This document shows positions 8,328 through 16,883 of a DNA stretch of 64,000 nt, in pieces (positions within the stretch are counted from its first letter, which is position 1; every line of letters begins with the position of its first letter). The DNA comes from CAZLFQ01 sp044229535. GTDB lineage: Bacteria; Pseudomonadota; Alphaproteobacteria; Rickettsiales; Midichloriaceae. A program made the translations under genes and the position numbers. The DNA lies in NCBI GenBank assembly GCA_044229535.1, contig JBGASU010000001.1, positions 1,426,001 to 1,490,000 on the forward strand. Direction: 5' to 3'. Below the pieces are notes generated by a model. It had not been told where the DNA came from and made no database searches. It worked only from the letters and a program-made list of their open reading frames with translations.

Positions 8328-8783
8328 TTAATTCACAGAATCATTGGCGGCGCTTGCAGTCTCGTCAGCTTTTTTCTTCAGATATAACCCCATGAAATCA
8401 ACAGGGTTTAACATTAATGGGGTAAATCCTCCATCTCTTGTTGTATCAGATATCAAGCGTCTTACATAAGGGAATAATACGTTTGGACAATGAACTAGCA
8501 ATATCCTTTCTAATTCGTCTTTGTTATCTTGAATGATCCCAAATACGCCAGCATATTTTATCTCCAGTACAAATACGGATTCAGTTTCTGAGCCACCAGC
8601 TACGTTTACAGCAAGTTCAACTTCAAATGTATTCTCTTGTAGTTGAGCTACATTAACATTAACCGATACGTTAATATTACCTTGCCCATCAAAAGATAGG
8701 GATGCTGGTGCTTTTGGATTTTCAAAAGAAAGATCTTTTATATATTGAGCTAGTACGTTGAATGTATTTGCTGTTTGTTCCAT
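8328..8783 (-). CDS. secB: Protein-export chaperone SecB
   Basis: At 151 residues this matches SecB in length and pattern: N-terminal NVLAQYIKDLSFENPKAP, the central beta-strands (INVSVNVNVAQL, FEVELAVNV), the SecA-interacting region around VFVLEIKYAGVFGI, and the conserved LLVHCPNVLFPYVRRLISD followed by GFTPLMLNPVDFMGLY. SecB keeps preproteins unfolded and hands them to SecA. It is transcribed alone, convergent with the 814-aa gene. A putative start region is shared divergently with the tim44-like gene. Many exported proteins in the window (MltA, TolA-like, lipoproteins) are potential clients. Confidence 0.96.
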   Translation of the reverse strand: MEQTANTFNVLAQYIKDLSFENPKAPASLSFDGQGNINVSVNVNVAQLQENTFEVELAVNVAGGSETESVFVLEIKYAGVFGIIQDNKDELERILLVHCPNVLFPYVRRLISDTTRDGGFTPLMLNPVDFMGLYLKKKADETASAANDSVN

Positions 8784-8886
8784 TTTTTATAATCCTCAAT
8801 AAATATTTAAAGCTATATTGCTATTAACTCGAAGTGTAAGTATTATTAGGTGGAAATGATAGCTTAGTTCAGGAAGATTTACAAGT

Positions 8887-9561
8887 ATGCTTGATATTAT
8901 ATTTTTTGCGATTATTGCAGCGTTCATAATTTCTAGGTTGTTCAAGATATTGGGTGATACTCAGTATGAAAAAGAAGATAGGCCGCAAAACCAAGATGTT
9001 GAAACTAGCATCTTTAGAGGGTTTGGCGTTGAAAATGAAGATGATTTGAGGAAGGAAATAATACAGCAAATTGACATGATGTCCGCATTGGAAGCTAGTC
9101 TTCCAGAAGATCAAAGAAAAGTATTTGAGCAGTTGCGAGAGAGTGATGTTACATTTACTGCGGATAAATTTGTTGAGGGCGCAAAAGCTGCTTTTGAAAT
9201 GATAGTAAAAGCTTTATCAGATGGGGATAAAGAAACACTTTCTCGTCTTCTAGACCCTGAAGTATACGAAGATTTTGCAAAGGAAATTGATAGAAGGACT
9301 GAAGCAAATCAAAAGCATGAAGTAACAATAGTGGCGATGAAATCTTGCGATATTACCGATGCCGATATTGAAAAAGGAAAGGCTAATATTGCTGTAAAAA
9401 TAGTAAGCGAACAAATCAATTTAGTTAAAGCAATAAGTGATGGTGTTTTATTAGGTGGTAATCCATCTAAAATAAACATAGTGACGGATGTTTGGATGTT
9501 TTCAAAGCCATTCAATTCAAAAAATAAAATGTGGCAATTGGTTTCTACAGATGTGGCTTAA
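8887..9561 (+). CDS. Tim44/TimA-like domain protein
   Basis: The 224-residue protein starts with a single transmembrane helix (residues 2-20), followed by an acidic linker and a C-terminal Tim44-like domain (about 85-224) with FVEGAKAAFEMIVKALSDGD, LLDPEVYEDFAKEI and a final MWQLVSTDVA. Homologues in alphaproteobacteria are inner-membrane proteins related to mitochondrial Tim44 and are commonly found between secB and mltA, exactly the order seen here. Function in bacteria is poorly defined; a role in membrane protein transport or assembly is inferred from the mitochondrial relative. It overlaps the mltA start by 11 bases. Confidence 0.88.
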   Translation: MLDIIFFAIIAAFIISRLFKILGDTQYEKEDRPQNQDVETSIFRGFGVENEDDLRKEIIQQIDMMSALEASLPEDQRKVFEQLRESDVTFTADKFVEGAKAAFEMIVKALSDGDKETLSRLLDPEVYEDFAKEIDRRTEANQKHEVTIVAMKSCDITDADIEKGKANIAVKIVSEQINLVKAISDGVLLGGNPSKINIVTDVWMFSKPFNSKNKMWQLVSTDVA

Positions 9562-10678
9562 CAAAATTCTTTTAAGTCTTGTCGTGATTTTATTTATTAC
9601 GGGCTGTGGCTCTGTACAAAAATCAAGAACTGTAAAGCTTAGTAAGGCAAATTTTTCTGAGATTTCAAATTGGCAGAAAGATAGACATGGTGCTGCCATG
9701 GATGCTTTTATTAATTCTTGTGAAAGGTTTCTAAATCAAGATCCTGAAAAACCAGTAAGTTCTCTAACTAGTATGGGTGGGTCGGTAATAGATTGGCAAG
9801 TACCTTGTATGGAAGCGACTATTCAAAGCAAGTATACAGACAAAGAAGCCAAAGCATTTTTTGAAAAATGGTTTGTCCCTTATAAAGTAACTGATGAGGA
9901 GTTAAATCCTAAAGGTACCCTAACTGGCTATTTCGAAATTGAGCTGACTGGTAGTAAAAAAAGAGATTCAAAATATCAGTATCCAATATACATGAGGCCG
10001 CCAGAGCTTAATGATGTTAAAGGCTCTTCAGATATCCAACATTCAGCTATTAATGATGGAGTATTGTCTGGGAGAAATTTAGAAGTGGCTTGGGTGGATA
10101 ATAGGGCAAGATTATATTTTATGCACATCCAAGGTTCGGGCGTTATTAAGTTAAAGGAGGGTGGAGAAATGAGATTGGGCTTTGATGGTCATAATGGATA
10201 TAGGTTTCAAGGGATAAGCCAAGCTCTACGAGAAGAAAATGCTAGATTAGATTCAGCTAATTCAATGATGGATTGGCTTCATGCCAACCCTGAGAGATGT
10301 AAGAGGGTTATTGAATCTGATCCTTCTTATGTGTTCTTTAAAAAAGTACAGTCTAATAGTGCTATTGGGGGACAGGGTGTCCCACTTAAAACAGAAAGAT
10401 CGCTTGCAGTAGATTGTGGGCTTTATCCTTATGGGACCCCGATCTGGGTAGATGCGGATTTGCCACAAACACAAGTTTATAATGCTGGAAAATACACTAG
10501 ATTATTTATAGCCCAAGACACAGGCGGGGCAATTCGTGGGCCAGTTAGAGGTGACATTTTCTTCGGTCGTGGTAAAAAAGCTGAAAAAGTGGCTGGTGGA
10601 TTTAAAACTAAGGGCGTGTTTTATGCACTGTTTCCAAGAACCGTGAAAATACCAGAAATATATACGGCGATGAATTAA
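9551..10678 (+). CDS. mltA: Membrane-bound lytic murein transglycosylase A
   Basis: From the ATG at 9551 the protein has 375 residues, beginning with a lipoprotein signal peptide whose lipobox is ITGC, so the mature protein should be anchored in the outer membrane. The MltA domain shows PKGTLTGYFEIEL, QYPIYMRPPEL, the domain-B motif YFMHIQGSGVI and the C-terminal 3D domain AQDTGGAIRGPVRGDIFFG with the catalytic Asp. It cleaves peptidoglycan glycan strands to 1,6-anhydromuropeptides. An upstream in-frame start at 9488 would bury the signal peptide and is rejected. It overlaps the tim44-like gene. Confidence 0.95.
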   Translation: MWLNKILLSLVVILFITGCGSVQKSRTVKLSKANFSEISNWQKDRHGAAMDAFINSCERFLNQDPEKPVSSLTSMGGSVIDWQVPCMEATIQSKYTDKEAKAFFEKWFVPYKVTDEELNPKGTLTGYFEIELTGSKKRDSKYQYPIYMRPPELNDVKGSSDIQHSAINDGVLSGRNLEVAWVDNRARLYFMHIQGSGVIKLKEGGEMRLGFDGHNGYRFQGISQALREENARLDSANSMMDWLHANPERCKRVIESDPSYVFFKKVQSNSAIGGQGVPLKTERSLAVDCGLYPYGTPIWVDADLPQTQVYNAGKYTRLFIAQDTGGAIRGPVRGDIFFGRGKKAEKVAGGFKTKGVFYALFPRTVKIPEIYTAMN

Positions 10679-10700
10679 TTGACTTTTACATAAGTCAATT
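10677..10700 (+). terminator. Perfect hairpin after mltA
   Basis: A perfect 9-bp stem AATTGACTT/AAGTCAATT with a 6-nt loop begins at the mltA stop codon. No U-tract follows on either strand, so it may be a 3'-end stabilising or pausing hairpin and not a canonical intrinsic terminator. Confidence 0.4.
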
Positions 10701-10729
10701 CTAGGATTTAGCAGATTTTAAGAGGTGAT

Positions 10730-11770
10730 ATGCCTAGTACAAGATTTTTTAATAAAGCTGGTGAGTTTTCTGTTGCAGAGTTAGCACAAGCAGGTAATTG
10801 CAAAGTTATAGGTGATGAATCTTTGAAGATAAAAGATATTGCTACTTTAGAAGGTGGTGAGGTAGGAGAAATAGGTTTTTTGAGTAATGTCAAATACGCA
10901 GCGGCATTTCAAAACTCAAAAGTCTCAGCATGTATACTAGAAGAGAGATTTGTAAAATCTGCACCGAGTGGCATGACTTTGCTTGTAAGTAACAACCCTT
11001 ATGCGTCATATGCATTAATTGCTGCAAAATTTTACCCATCTAAAATTGCTGGGTACTATAAAGCTCCATCTGCAACAATATCACCATCGGCAAGCGTTCA
11101 TGAGAGTGCTTATGTTGGTGAGAATGTAGTTATAAGTGAGAATGCGGAAATAGGTGCAGGATGTTATATAGGTGCTGGTACTTTTGTTGACGCAGGAGTG
11201 GTTATCGGCAAGAATACGCAGATTAAATCTAACTGCACTATTGCGTATGCAGTGATTGGAAAAGATTGTATTATCCACCCAGGGGTTAGAATCGGTCAAG
11301 ATGGTTTTGGATTCGCACCAAGTGCACAAGGTATTACAAAAGTTGAGCAATTAGGAATGGTTGAAATTGGAAATAATGTGGAGATCGGTGCGAATACTTG
11401 TATAGATCGTGGTGCAATTGAGAACACTATGATTGGTGATGGAACTAAGATAGATAATTTAGTACAGATTGCGCATAATGTGAAAATTGGAAAAAATTGC
11501 TTTATAGTTTCGCAAGTTGGTATTGCTGGTAGCACTTCGGTAGGTAATCAAGTGATGCTTGGGGGGCAGGTTGGAATTGCAGGGCATGTTCACATTGGTG
11601 ATGGTTCAATGATTGCGGCGCAAAGTGGAATTATGTCTGAAGTTGCACCTGGTTCGGTACTGGGGGGCTCGCCAGCTGTACCAATGAAACAGTGGTTAAG
11701 AATGACGGCATATTTGAAAAAAGTTACAGATCGAACAGTAAAAAACAAAGAAGGAAGCTATAATGAGTAA
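10730..11770 (+). CDS. lpxD: UDP-3-O-acylglucosamine N-acyltransferase LpxD
   Basis: The 346-residue protein has an N-terminal uridine-binding domain (about 1-105), a left-handed beta-helix of hexapeptide repeats (about 110-300) and a C-terminal helix. The catalytic His lies in LVQIAHNVKIG; HPGVRIGQDGFGFAP and GGSPAVPMKQWLR are family blocks. It adds the second, N-linked hydroxyacyl chain to UDP-glucosamine in lipid A synthesis in the cytoplasm. Length is normal. It is first gene of lpxD-fabZ-lpxA-lpxI; its 3' end overlaps fabZ by 8 bases. Confidence 0.97.
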   Translation: MPSTRFFNKAGEFSVAELAQAGNCKVIGDESLKIKDIATLEGGEVGEIGFLSNVKYAAAFQNSKVSACILEERFVKSAPSGMTLLVSNNPYASYALIAAKFYPSKIAGYYKAPSATISPSASVHESAYVGENVVISENAEIGAGCYIGAGTFVDAGVVIGKNTQIKSNCTIAYAVIGKDCIIHPGVRIGQDGFGFAPSAQGITKVEQLGMVEIGNNVEIGANTCIDRGAIENTMIGDGTKIDNLVQIAHNVKIGKNCFIVSQVGIAGSTSVGNQVMLGGQVGIAGHVHIGDGSMIAAQSGIMSEVAPGSVLGGSPAVPMKQWLRMTAYLKKVTDRTVKNKEGSYNE

Positions 11771-12221
11771 CGTAATGCATGTTGAAAAAATAATGAAGAT
11801 GCTACCGCATCGTTATCCACTTTTGATGGTTGATCGCGTTGTAGAAATTAATGGTGATAAAGGAATTGTAGCCCTCAAAAACGTAACTATTAATGAAGAA
11901 TTTTTCACTGGTCACTTTCCTTCACATCCTGTAATGCCTGGGGTTTTGATTATTGAAGCGATGGCGCAAGCAGCAGGGATATTTGTTATTCATAATACGG
12001 CTGATATTGATCCAGAAAAAAAAGTAGTATACTTCATGTCAATTGAAGAAGCGCAATTTAGAAAACCTGTTGTTCCCGGCGATACTTTATATCTTCATGT
12101 AGAGAAAGTAAAAAATAGAGGCAGCGTGTGGAAAATGAAAGGCGAAGCAAAAGTTGATGGTCAGAGAGTTGCAAATGCTGTGTTCTCGGCAATGATTGTT
12201 GATAAAAATAAGGAAGTGTAA
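11763..12221 (+). CDS. fabZ: 3-hydroxyacyl-ACP dehydratase FabZ
   Basis: The 152-residue product is a hotdog-fold dehydratase. LPHRYPLLMVDRV and GHFPSHPVMPGVLIIEAMAQ are the signatures, the latter carrying the catalytic His and Glu. It dehydrates 3-hydroxyacyl-ACP in fatty acid elongation. It competes with LpxA and LpxD for 3-hydroxyacyl-ACP, which explains its standard position between them in this operon. A Shine-Dalgarno-like GAAGG lies inside the end of lpxD, 4 bases of spacing before the ATG. Confidence 0.97.
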   Translation: MSNVMHVEKIMKMLPHRYPLLMVDRVVEINGDKGIVALKNVTINEEFFTGHFPSHPVMPGVLIIEAMAQAAGIFVIHNTADIDPEKKVVYFMSIEEAQFRKPVVPGDTLYLHVEKVKNRGSVWKMKGEAKVDGQRVANAVFSAMIVDKNKEV

Positions 12222-12224
12222 ATT

Positions 12225-13025
12225 ATGGCAATAATACATCAAACTGCAATTGTTCACCCAAAGGCAAAGCTTGCTCCAAATGTAGAAATTGGCCCATATT
12301 GCACGGTAGGCGAGAACGTTGAATTAGCTGACGGCGTTAAATTAATCTCGCACGTTTGTTTGGATGGGATTACTTCAATTGGTGAAGGTACCGAAATTTT
12401 TCCTTTCGCTGCGATTGGTTTAGTTACACAAGATTTAAAATATAAGGGCGAGAAATCGCGCCTTGTAATTGGTAAAAATAATAAGATCCGCGAGTACGTG
12501 ACAATTCACCCTGGTACTGCCACAGGCAGAATGGAAACCGTAGTGGGTGATAACTGCTTGCTAATGATTAGCTCGCACGTTGCACACGACTGTATAGTTG
12601 GAAACAATGTGCTGATGGCAAACCACGCTACACTTGCAGGTCACGTTGAAGTTGGTGATTTCGCAATTATCGGTGGACTTTCTGCGGTACGCCAATTCGT
12701 AAGAATTGGCCAGCATGCAATAATTGGTGGCATGAGTGGGATTGATCAAGATGTAATTCCTTATGGTAATGCCTATGGAGAGAGAGCTAATCTTGAAGGA
12801 TTGAACCTAGTTGGTTTGAAACGCAGAAATTTTGACCGCGAAACGATTAGTAGTTTGAGAGAAGCTTACAGAATAATATTCTTAGACGAACAAGAAACAT
12901 TCGACAAACGCATTGAAGAAGTTGAAAATAAATTCAAAGACAACCAGTATATTGGTGAAGTACTAGCATTTTTAAAACAAGATACATCACGCGCAGTGTG
13001 TTTTCCAAAAGGTAGAAAGAAATAG
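12225..13025 (+). CDS. lpxA: Acyl-ACP--UDP-N-acetylglucosamine O-acyltransferase LpxA
   Basis: The 266-residue protein starts with the LpxA-type IHQTAIVHPKAKLAPNVEIG hexapeptide region, forms a left-handed beta-helix to about residue 190, and ends in a helical domain. The catalytic His is in MISSHVAHDC; NKIREYVTIHPGT is another hallmark. It catalyses the first step of lipid A synthesis. Three bases separate it from fabZ, and lpxI starts directly after its stop codon. Confidence 0.97.
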   Translation: MAIIHQTAIVHPKAKLAPNVEIGPYCTVGENVELADGVKLISHVCLDGITSIGEGTEIFPFAAIGLVTQDLKYKGEKSRLVIGKNNKIREYVTIHPGTATGRMETVVGDNCLLMISSHVAHDCIVGNNVLMANHATLAGHVEVGDFAIIGGLSAVRQFVRIGQHAIIGGMSGIDQDVIPYGNAYGERANLEGLNLVGLKRRNFDRETISSLREAYRIIFLDEQETFDKRIEEVENKFKDNQYIGEVLAFLKQDTSRAVCFPKGRKK

Positions 13026-13847
13026 ATGGCTTTAAAAGGAATTAAGAAATTAGGAATAATTGCAGGTGATGGATCTTTACCTAGGCACGTTTATGATGCG
13101 TGTATTGAGTCAAAAACTGATGTAGTTGTAATTGGCTTAGATCATGAAACAAACTACGAAATATTTGCTGACGTAGAAGTTTCAAGATTCCCAGTTTATA
13201 AAGTTTCAAAAATTCTTAAAAAACTTAAAGATGAAAATGTTTCACACGTAACTCTTGCAGGAAAAGTTAAGCGTGCAGATATCCCTCGATTGCTGCTAGA
13301 TATCAAAGGTGCAAAACTTTTTGCCCAGATTGTGAAGTATGGTCTAGCGGACAATAGTATTTTACAGACTATAATTAGGTTTATTGAAAAAGAAGGTTTT
13401 GAAATTATCGCTCCTGAAAAAGTTGCAAATGAAATTGTTTTAGGTAAGGGAGCTTTAACTAAGGCTAAACCAAACAAGGCAGCGCTAAGCGACATTAAGC
13501 AAGGGTTGAAAGTTTTAAAAGGCATTGCAACATTTGATGTTGGGCAATCTCTAGTGATTCAAAATGGTTTGGTATTGGGTGTGGAAGCGGCAGAAGGAAC
13601 AGACGAATTATTGAAACGCTGTGGCGAGATTAAGCAATCTGGTGATGGACCTATTCTAATAAAAATCTCAAAGCCAAAACAAGATAGGCGCGTAGACCTT
13701 CCGTGTATAGGGCCTGAAACAATAAAAAATGCTGCTATGTATGGTTTTAAAGGTGTGGCAGCAGAAGCAGGCTCCGCCCTTATTCTTGATGAAGTCTCAA
13801 CAATTAAGTTGGCTAATCAAAACAAGATTTTTATCGTTGGGGTTTAG
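13026..13847 (+). CDS. lpxI: UDP-2,3-diacylglucosamine diphosphatase LpxI
   Basis: The 273-residue protein belongs to the LpxI (DUF1009) family, the alphaproteobacterial substitute for LpxH. It begins with KLGIIAGDGSLPRHVYDAC, the nucleotide-binding start of the family, and ends with the C-terminal catalytic domain containing IKISKPKQDRRVDLPCIGPE and the adjacent GFKGVAAEAGSALILD. It hydrolyses UDP-diacylglucosamine to lipid X. Use of LpxI supports an alphaproteobacterial origin. lpxB, often next in the operon, is missing: a leftward ankyrin gene follows 8 bases later. Confidence 0.95.
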   Translation: MALKGIKKLGIIAGDGSLPRHVYDACIESKTDVVVIGLDHETNYEIFADVEVSRFPVYKVSKILKKLKDENVSHVTLAGKVKRADIPRLLLDIKGAKLFAQIVKYGLADNSILQTIIRFIEKEGFEIIAPEKVANEIVLGKGALTKAKPNKAALSDIKQGLKVLKGIATFDVGQSLVIQNGLVLGVEAAEGTDELLKRCGEIKQSGDGPILIKISKPKQDRRVDLPCIGPETIKNAAMYGFKGVAAEAGSALILDEVSTIKLANQNKIFIVGV

Positions 13848-13855
13848 CCTGTAAA

Positions 13856-15301
13856 TTACCTTTGGTTACCTCTATCTCGGCTTTGCTCTATATTTTTCAC
13901 CTGTTCATCATAGAATTCAGTAATATCTCCAGACATAGCTTTTGCTGCGCCTTCTAATACATTCCATCCTGCAGAAAATGCGTTATAGGCCTTACTTTTT
14001 ACGCAACCTTTTAACAACAAAAATTTCATTTCTGTAGGAAGTAATTTGTTTAGCAGAGTGCTTAATGGTGGGCAAACTCCTGCTGACAAGAACATTTCGA
14101 TCACTTCTTTATTTCGATGAGCTGCACATACAGTAAGAGCATTGTCACCAAATCTATTCATCGGCTCTAAAGCTGTTCTTAGGAGGTCAGGGTAATCTTT
14201 GATTGCACTAATTAGTTCTGCAATCAATTTGGTATCATTACGCATAGCAGCCCTAAAAAGTAAATTTGCATTAAAAAAATCACGATTATCAAAAGAACTT
14301 TTTAAGAAATTATAATTGTATTCTGCTGCTTCTAGTATTGATTTCATTAACTCGTTATCTCCATTATTTACTGCATGGTAGAGCGTGGTGAAGCCAGAAT
14401 TATCTCTTGCCCAGATGTTGTAATTAGGGTGAGCAAAGCATTTTGAGAAAATATATGCAGCTGTACTATCAGACAAGCGATTGAAATTATAAATATAATG
14501 CCCTTGGGATATTAGATCTAAAGCCAGAGCTATATTGCCATTTCCCAACGCAGTAATTAGTTCTGGGCTATTTTGGCCATTATGCCCTTCATAATAACCT
14601 AAAAACCTATGCAGCTCTTTTAGTAGATCTTTATTACCAGCAACAAATAAATCTTTATAAAAGTCCTGCAAATCTTCCTTAGTATCTAGATTGTATAGTG
14701 GCATATTTTGTATGCCTTTTATTCCTTGGCCACATCCATTCTCAACAAGGTATTTGAATATTTCAAATTGCCCATATCTCAAAGCAAAAGCTAGCGGTGA
14801 TATAAATTCTCTTACGTTATCTAATGTTTTAATAGTGGGCAGTCTAAAGTCCTCAGCTTCATTAAAATTTTCTTTTGTCTTCTCAATTTCTTCTGGTGTC
14901 TTATTTCTCTGCTCGCCTGCGCGATAATCGAAGACTTTGAACTCCTTTTTATGATATGGCGCTAGAATTTTTAAGAGTTTTAAGCTGTTGTGTCTAATTG
15001 CCGCTTCCAAAGCATTATCGCCATCAATACTCTTTTCTTCATTGGTTTTTGGGTCTGTATATACTGCTGAGCTTCTTAAATTCAAAACTTCAGCATTTTT
15101 AGCAACTATAGCGTTTACAACTGTTTCTAAATTAAAGCTCATATCCCAAGCATCCTGCTCTGACGGGGCAAGCATGTGCAAAATGGTGTTCCCATTTTTA
15201 TCTTGCTCTAATATTTGCTCTGGAGTTAAGTCGGCAATTATCTCAAGCGCTTGTTCGGTTGTAACTCCTCTAACATTAAAAATGTCGGATATACTTCTCA
15301 T
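13856..15301 (-). CDS. Ankyrin-repeat protein, 481 aa
   Basis: Several degenerate ankyrin repeats are spread over the whole protein, for example GNTILHMLAP (about 38), GDNALEAAIRHNSLKLLKIL (about 94), ISPLAFALRYGQFEIFKYLV (about 168), GFTTLYHAVNNGDNELMKSI (about 303) and GDNALTVCAAHRNKEVIEMF (about 405). There is no signal peptide or membrane helix. Ankyrin proteins of intracellular bacteria often act on host proteins after secretion, but this one has no readable secretion signal. It is convergent with lpxI. Its promoter region carries a TGTGT...ACACA palindrome around a TATAAT and a TTAA-N7-TTAA site. Confidence 0.88.
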   Translation of the reverse strand: MRSISDIFNVRGVTTEQALEIIADLTPEQILEQDKNGNTILHMLAPSEQDAWDMSFNLETVVNAIVAKNAEVLNLRSSAVYTDPKTNEEKSIDGDNALEAAIRHNSLKLLKILAPYHKKEFKVFDYRAGEQRNKTPEEIEKTKENFNEAEDFRLPTIKTLDNVREFISPLAFALRYGQFEIFKYLVENGCGQGIKGIQNMPLYNLDTKEDLQDFYKDLFVAGNKDLLKELHRFLGYYEGHNGQNSPELITALGNGNIALALDLISQGHYIYNFNRLSDSTAAYIFSKCFAHPNYNIWARDNSGFTTLYHAVNNGDNELMKSILEAAEYNYNFLKSSFDNRDFFNANLLFRAAMRNDTKLIAELISAIKDYPDLLRTALEPMNRFGDNALTVCAAHRNKEVIEMFLSAGVCPPLSTLLNKLLPTEMKFLLLKGCVKSKAYNAFSAGWNVLEGAAKAMSGDITEFYDEQVKNIEQSRDRGNQR

Positions 15302-15328
15302 GTAAAAACCTTAATTATATGTTTGACA

Positions 15329-15377
15329 TGTGTATTATAACACAGTTTTAGCGTGGAATTTATTAAGATTTTGTTAA
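15329..15377 (-). promoter_or_regulatory. Promoter region of the ankyrin gene with palindromic -10 and TTAA-N7-TTAA
   Basis: On the minus strand TGTGTTATAATACACA (15344 to 15329) encloses a consensus TATAAT inside a perfect TGTGT/ACACA inverted repeat. Further upstream (15377 to 15363) is TTAA-N7-TTAA. The palindrome differs at one position from one in front of the IHF-type gene (23016-23031), suggesting a common operator. The TTAA pair alone would be weak evidence in AT-rich DNA. Confidence 0.45.
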
Positions 15378-15420
15378 ATTTTGTTGGTATTTCTTAGGGG
15401 TGGTCGAAATTAAGAGTTTT

Positions 15421-15966
15421 TTAAAAACTCGTGGTTTTTAGACCTTCGCGTAAATACGCGTATCCTGTTATGAGAGTTAGAACTGCTGCAGACCAGAGTA
15501 ATATTTCGCCAATTATATCTAAGTTTGGAATGCCAGTGGCCTTCTCACCTAATAGTACGATAATAATCGCAACCATCTGTAATCCAGTTTTGATTTTTGC
15601 TAAATTACTAACTGGGATGCTCACTTTAAATTCGGCCAATGATTCCCTTAAGCCAGATACAGTGATTTCTCTAAGAAGTATCAGTAAGCATGGGATGAAG
15701 TGAGCTCTGTCAAAATGTACTAACATCACTAGTGTTGATGCAACCAGCAGTTTATCGGCAATAGGGTCAAAAACACGGCCAAAGCTAGAGTGAGCATTGT
15801 ATTTGCGGGCAATTAGGCCGTCTAAATAATCTGTAATGCTAGCAAAAATGAAGATTATTGCCGTTACCCAATGCGAGATTTTGCCATCAAGGTAAAAGGC
15901 GATAATCAGTATTGGAATTAATGCGATTCTTAATAAAGTCAGGTAATTAGGTATGTTTTTAAACAT
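15421..15966 (-). CDS. pgsA: CDP-diacylglycerol--glycerol-3-phosphate 3-phosphatidyltransferase
   Basis: The 181-residue integral membrane protein carries the CDP-alcohol phosphotransferase motif D-G-x2-A-R-x8-G-x3-D-x3-D in DYLDGLIARKYNAHSSFGRV followed by FDPIADKL. It makes phosphatidylglycerophosphate, the precursor of phosphatidylglycerol. N-terminal NIPNYLTLLRIALIPILI is typical of PgsA. Four to five hydrophobic segments fit the family. It is transcribed alone toward the ankyrin gene. Confidence 0.95.
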   Translation of the reverse strand: MFKNIPNYLTLLRIALIPILIIAFYLDGKISHWVTAIIFIFASITDYLDGLIARKYNAHSSFGRVFDPIADKLLVASTLVMLVHFDRAHFIPCLLILLREITVSGLRESLAEFKVSIPVSNLAKIKTGLQMVAIIIVLLGEKATGIPNLDIIGEILLWSAAVLTLITGYAYLREGLKTTSF

Positions 15967-16045
15967 TTTAAATATAGCTTTTTGACTGCGTTAGGCATGA
16001 TATTGTCTCAATACTAAGACGTGTTGTCAATCAGGTAGAATTGAA

Positions 16046-16114
16046 ATCTTAACAAAAAAGATGTTGACATCTTAACACTTGCTTGTTTACAAGTGCTGTA
16101 AAACGTAATATAAT
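16046..16114 (+). promoter_or_regulatory. Promoter and operator-like repeats before the PhoB-like gene
   Basis: A sigma-70-type promoter is visible: TTTACA (16086-16091), 17-bp spacer, TATAAT (16109-16114). Around and upstream are a direct repeat ATCTTAACA (16046-16054 and 16069-16077; 23-bp period, about two helical turns) and an inverted repeat CACTTG/CAAGTG (16076-16081 and 16090-16095) overlapping the -35. Direct repeats two turns apart suit an OmpR/PhoB-type dimer, so autoregulation is plausible but inferred. Confidence 0.55.
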
Positions 16115-16142
16115 CAGTAATATAGAATAAAAAAGTAGTTTT

Positions 16143-16862
16143 ATGGTAAAAAATTTGCAACCAATGATATTAGTTGTTGAAGACGATGATTCTATATCTT
16201 CCATAATCAAGTATAATTTGAAAAAAGCGGGATACTTAGTCAATGTTGTTGATAATGGAAATGATGCCATTGATTTTGCAAAAGGTAGTACTCCAGATTT
16301 AGTTTTATTAGATTGGATGCTTCCAGGAATGACAGGAATTGATGTATGTAAAGCATTAAGGTCTATGCCTGAAACAGCTAATATTCCAATTATAATGTTA
16401 TCTGCTAAAGGCGAAGAAATAGATAAAATTACAGGTCTTGAAAGAGGAGCTGATGATTATATCACAAAACCTTTCTCACCAGTCGAGTTGTCTGCAAGAA
16501 TAAAGGCCGTATTAAGAAGAATAAGACCAGCTTTCTCTGGTAAATTTTTAGAGTTTGATGATATAATAATGGATCTTTCTATGCACACAGTGTCGCGTGA
16601 TGGTAAAGAATTAAAAGTATCGCCTATTGAATTCAAAATTCTCCAATCATTGATGGAAAATCCAGGCAGAGTTCTATCTCGTGAAGCGATAATGGATAAA
16701 ATTTGGGGCACTGAAATCTATGTTGGAACTAGAACTATAGATGTTCACATTACTAGATTAAGAAAAATTTTAGTCGCTTCAAGCAAGGACGGCGAAGATG
16801 TTATCAAGACAGTTAGGCTTGGTGGTTATGCTCTAAAAACTGGTAAGAAAAAAGAAAAATAA
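16143..16862 (+). CDS. PhoB/OmpR-family response regulator
   Basis: The 239-residue protein has an N-terminal receiver domain with acidic pocket VEDDD, phosphoacceptor D57 in LLDWMLPGMTGID, LSAKGEE and K in ADDYITKPFSP, followed by a winged-helix DNA-binding domain (about 140-235; RTIDVHITRLRKIL, VRLGGYAL). Sequence is much closer to PhoB than to CtrA: LLDWMLPG, GADDYITKPFSP and VHITRLRK are PhoB-like. A typical PhoR partner is not seen; the next gene, 21 bases on, is the CckA-like hybrid kinase, so co-expression is likely. Whether the two also interact cannot be told from sequence. Confidence 0.9.
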   Translation: MVKNLQPMILVVEDDDSISSIIKYNLKKAGYLVNVVDNGNDAIDFAKGSTPDLVLLDWMLPGMTGIDVCKALRSMPETANIPIIMLSAKGEEIDKITGLERGADDYITKPFSPVELSARIKAVLRRIRPAFSGKFLEFDDIIMDLSMHTVSRDGKELKVSPIEFKILQSLMENPGRVLSREAIMDKIWGTEIYVGTRTIDVHITRLRKILVASSKDGEDVIKTVRLGGYALKTGKKKEK

Positions 16863-16883
16863 ATTTATAAGAGAGATTCCAGG

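Noticed and set aside
15363..15377. TTAA-N7-TTAA upstream of the ankyrin gene as a firm CtrA site
   Set aside because: The pattern can arise by chance in AT-rich DNA, and the consensus -10 of this gene is about 23 bases away, not 12. It is kept only as a note within the promoter entry.
16143..16862. Response regulator next to cckA as CtrA
   Set aside because: Its receiver and DNA-binding motifs (LLDWMLPG, ADDYITKPFSP, VHITRLRK) are PhoB-like, and the CtrA-specific sequence is not present.
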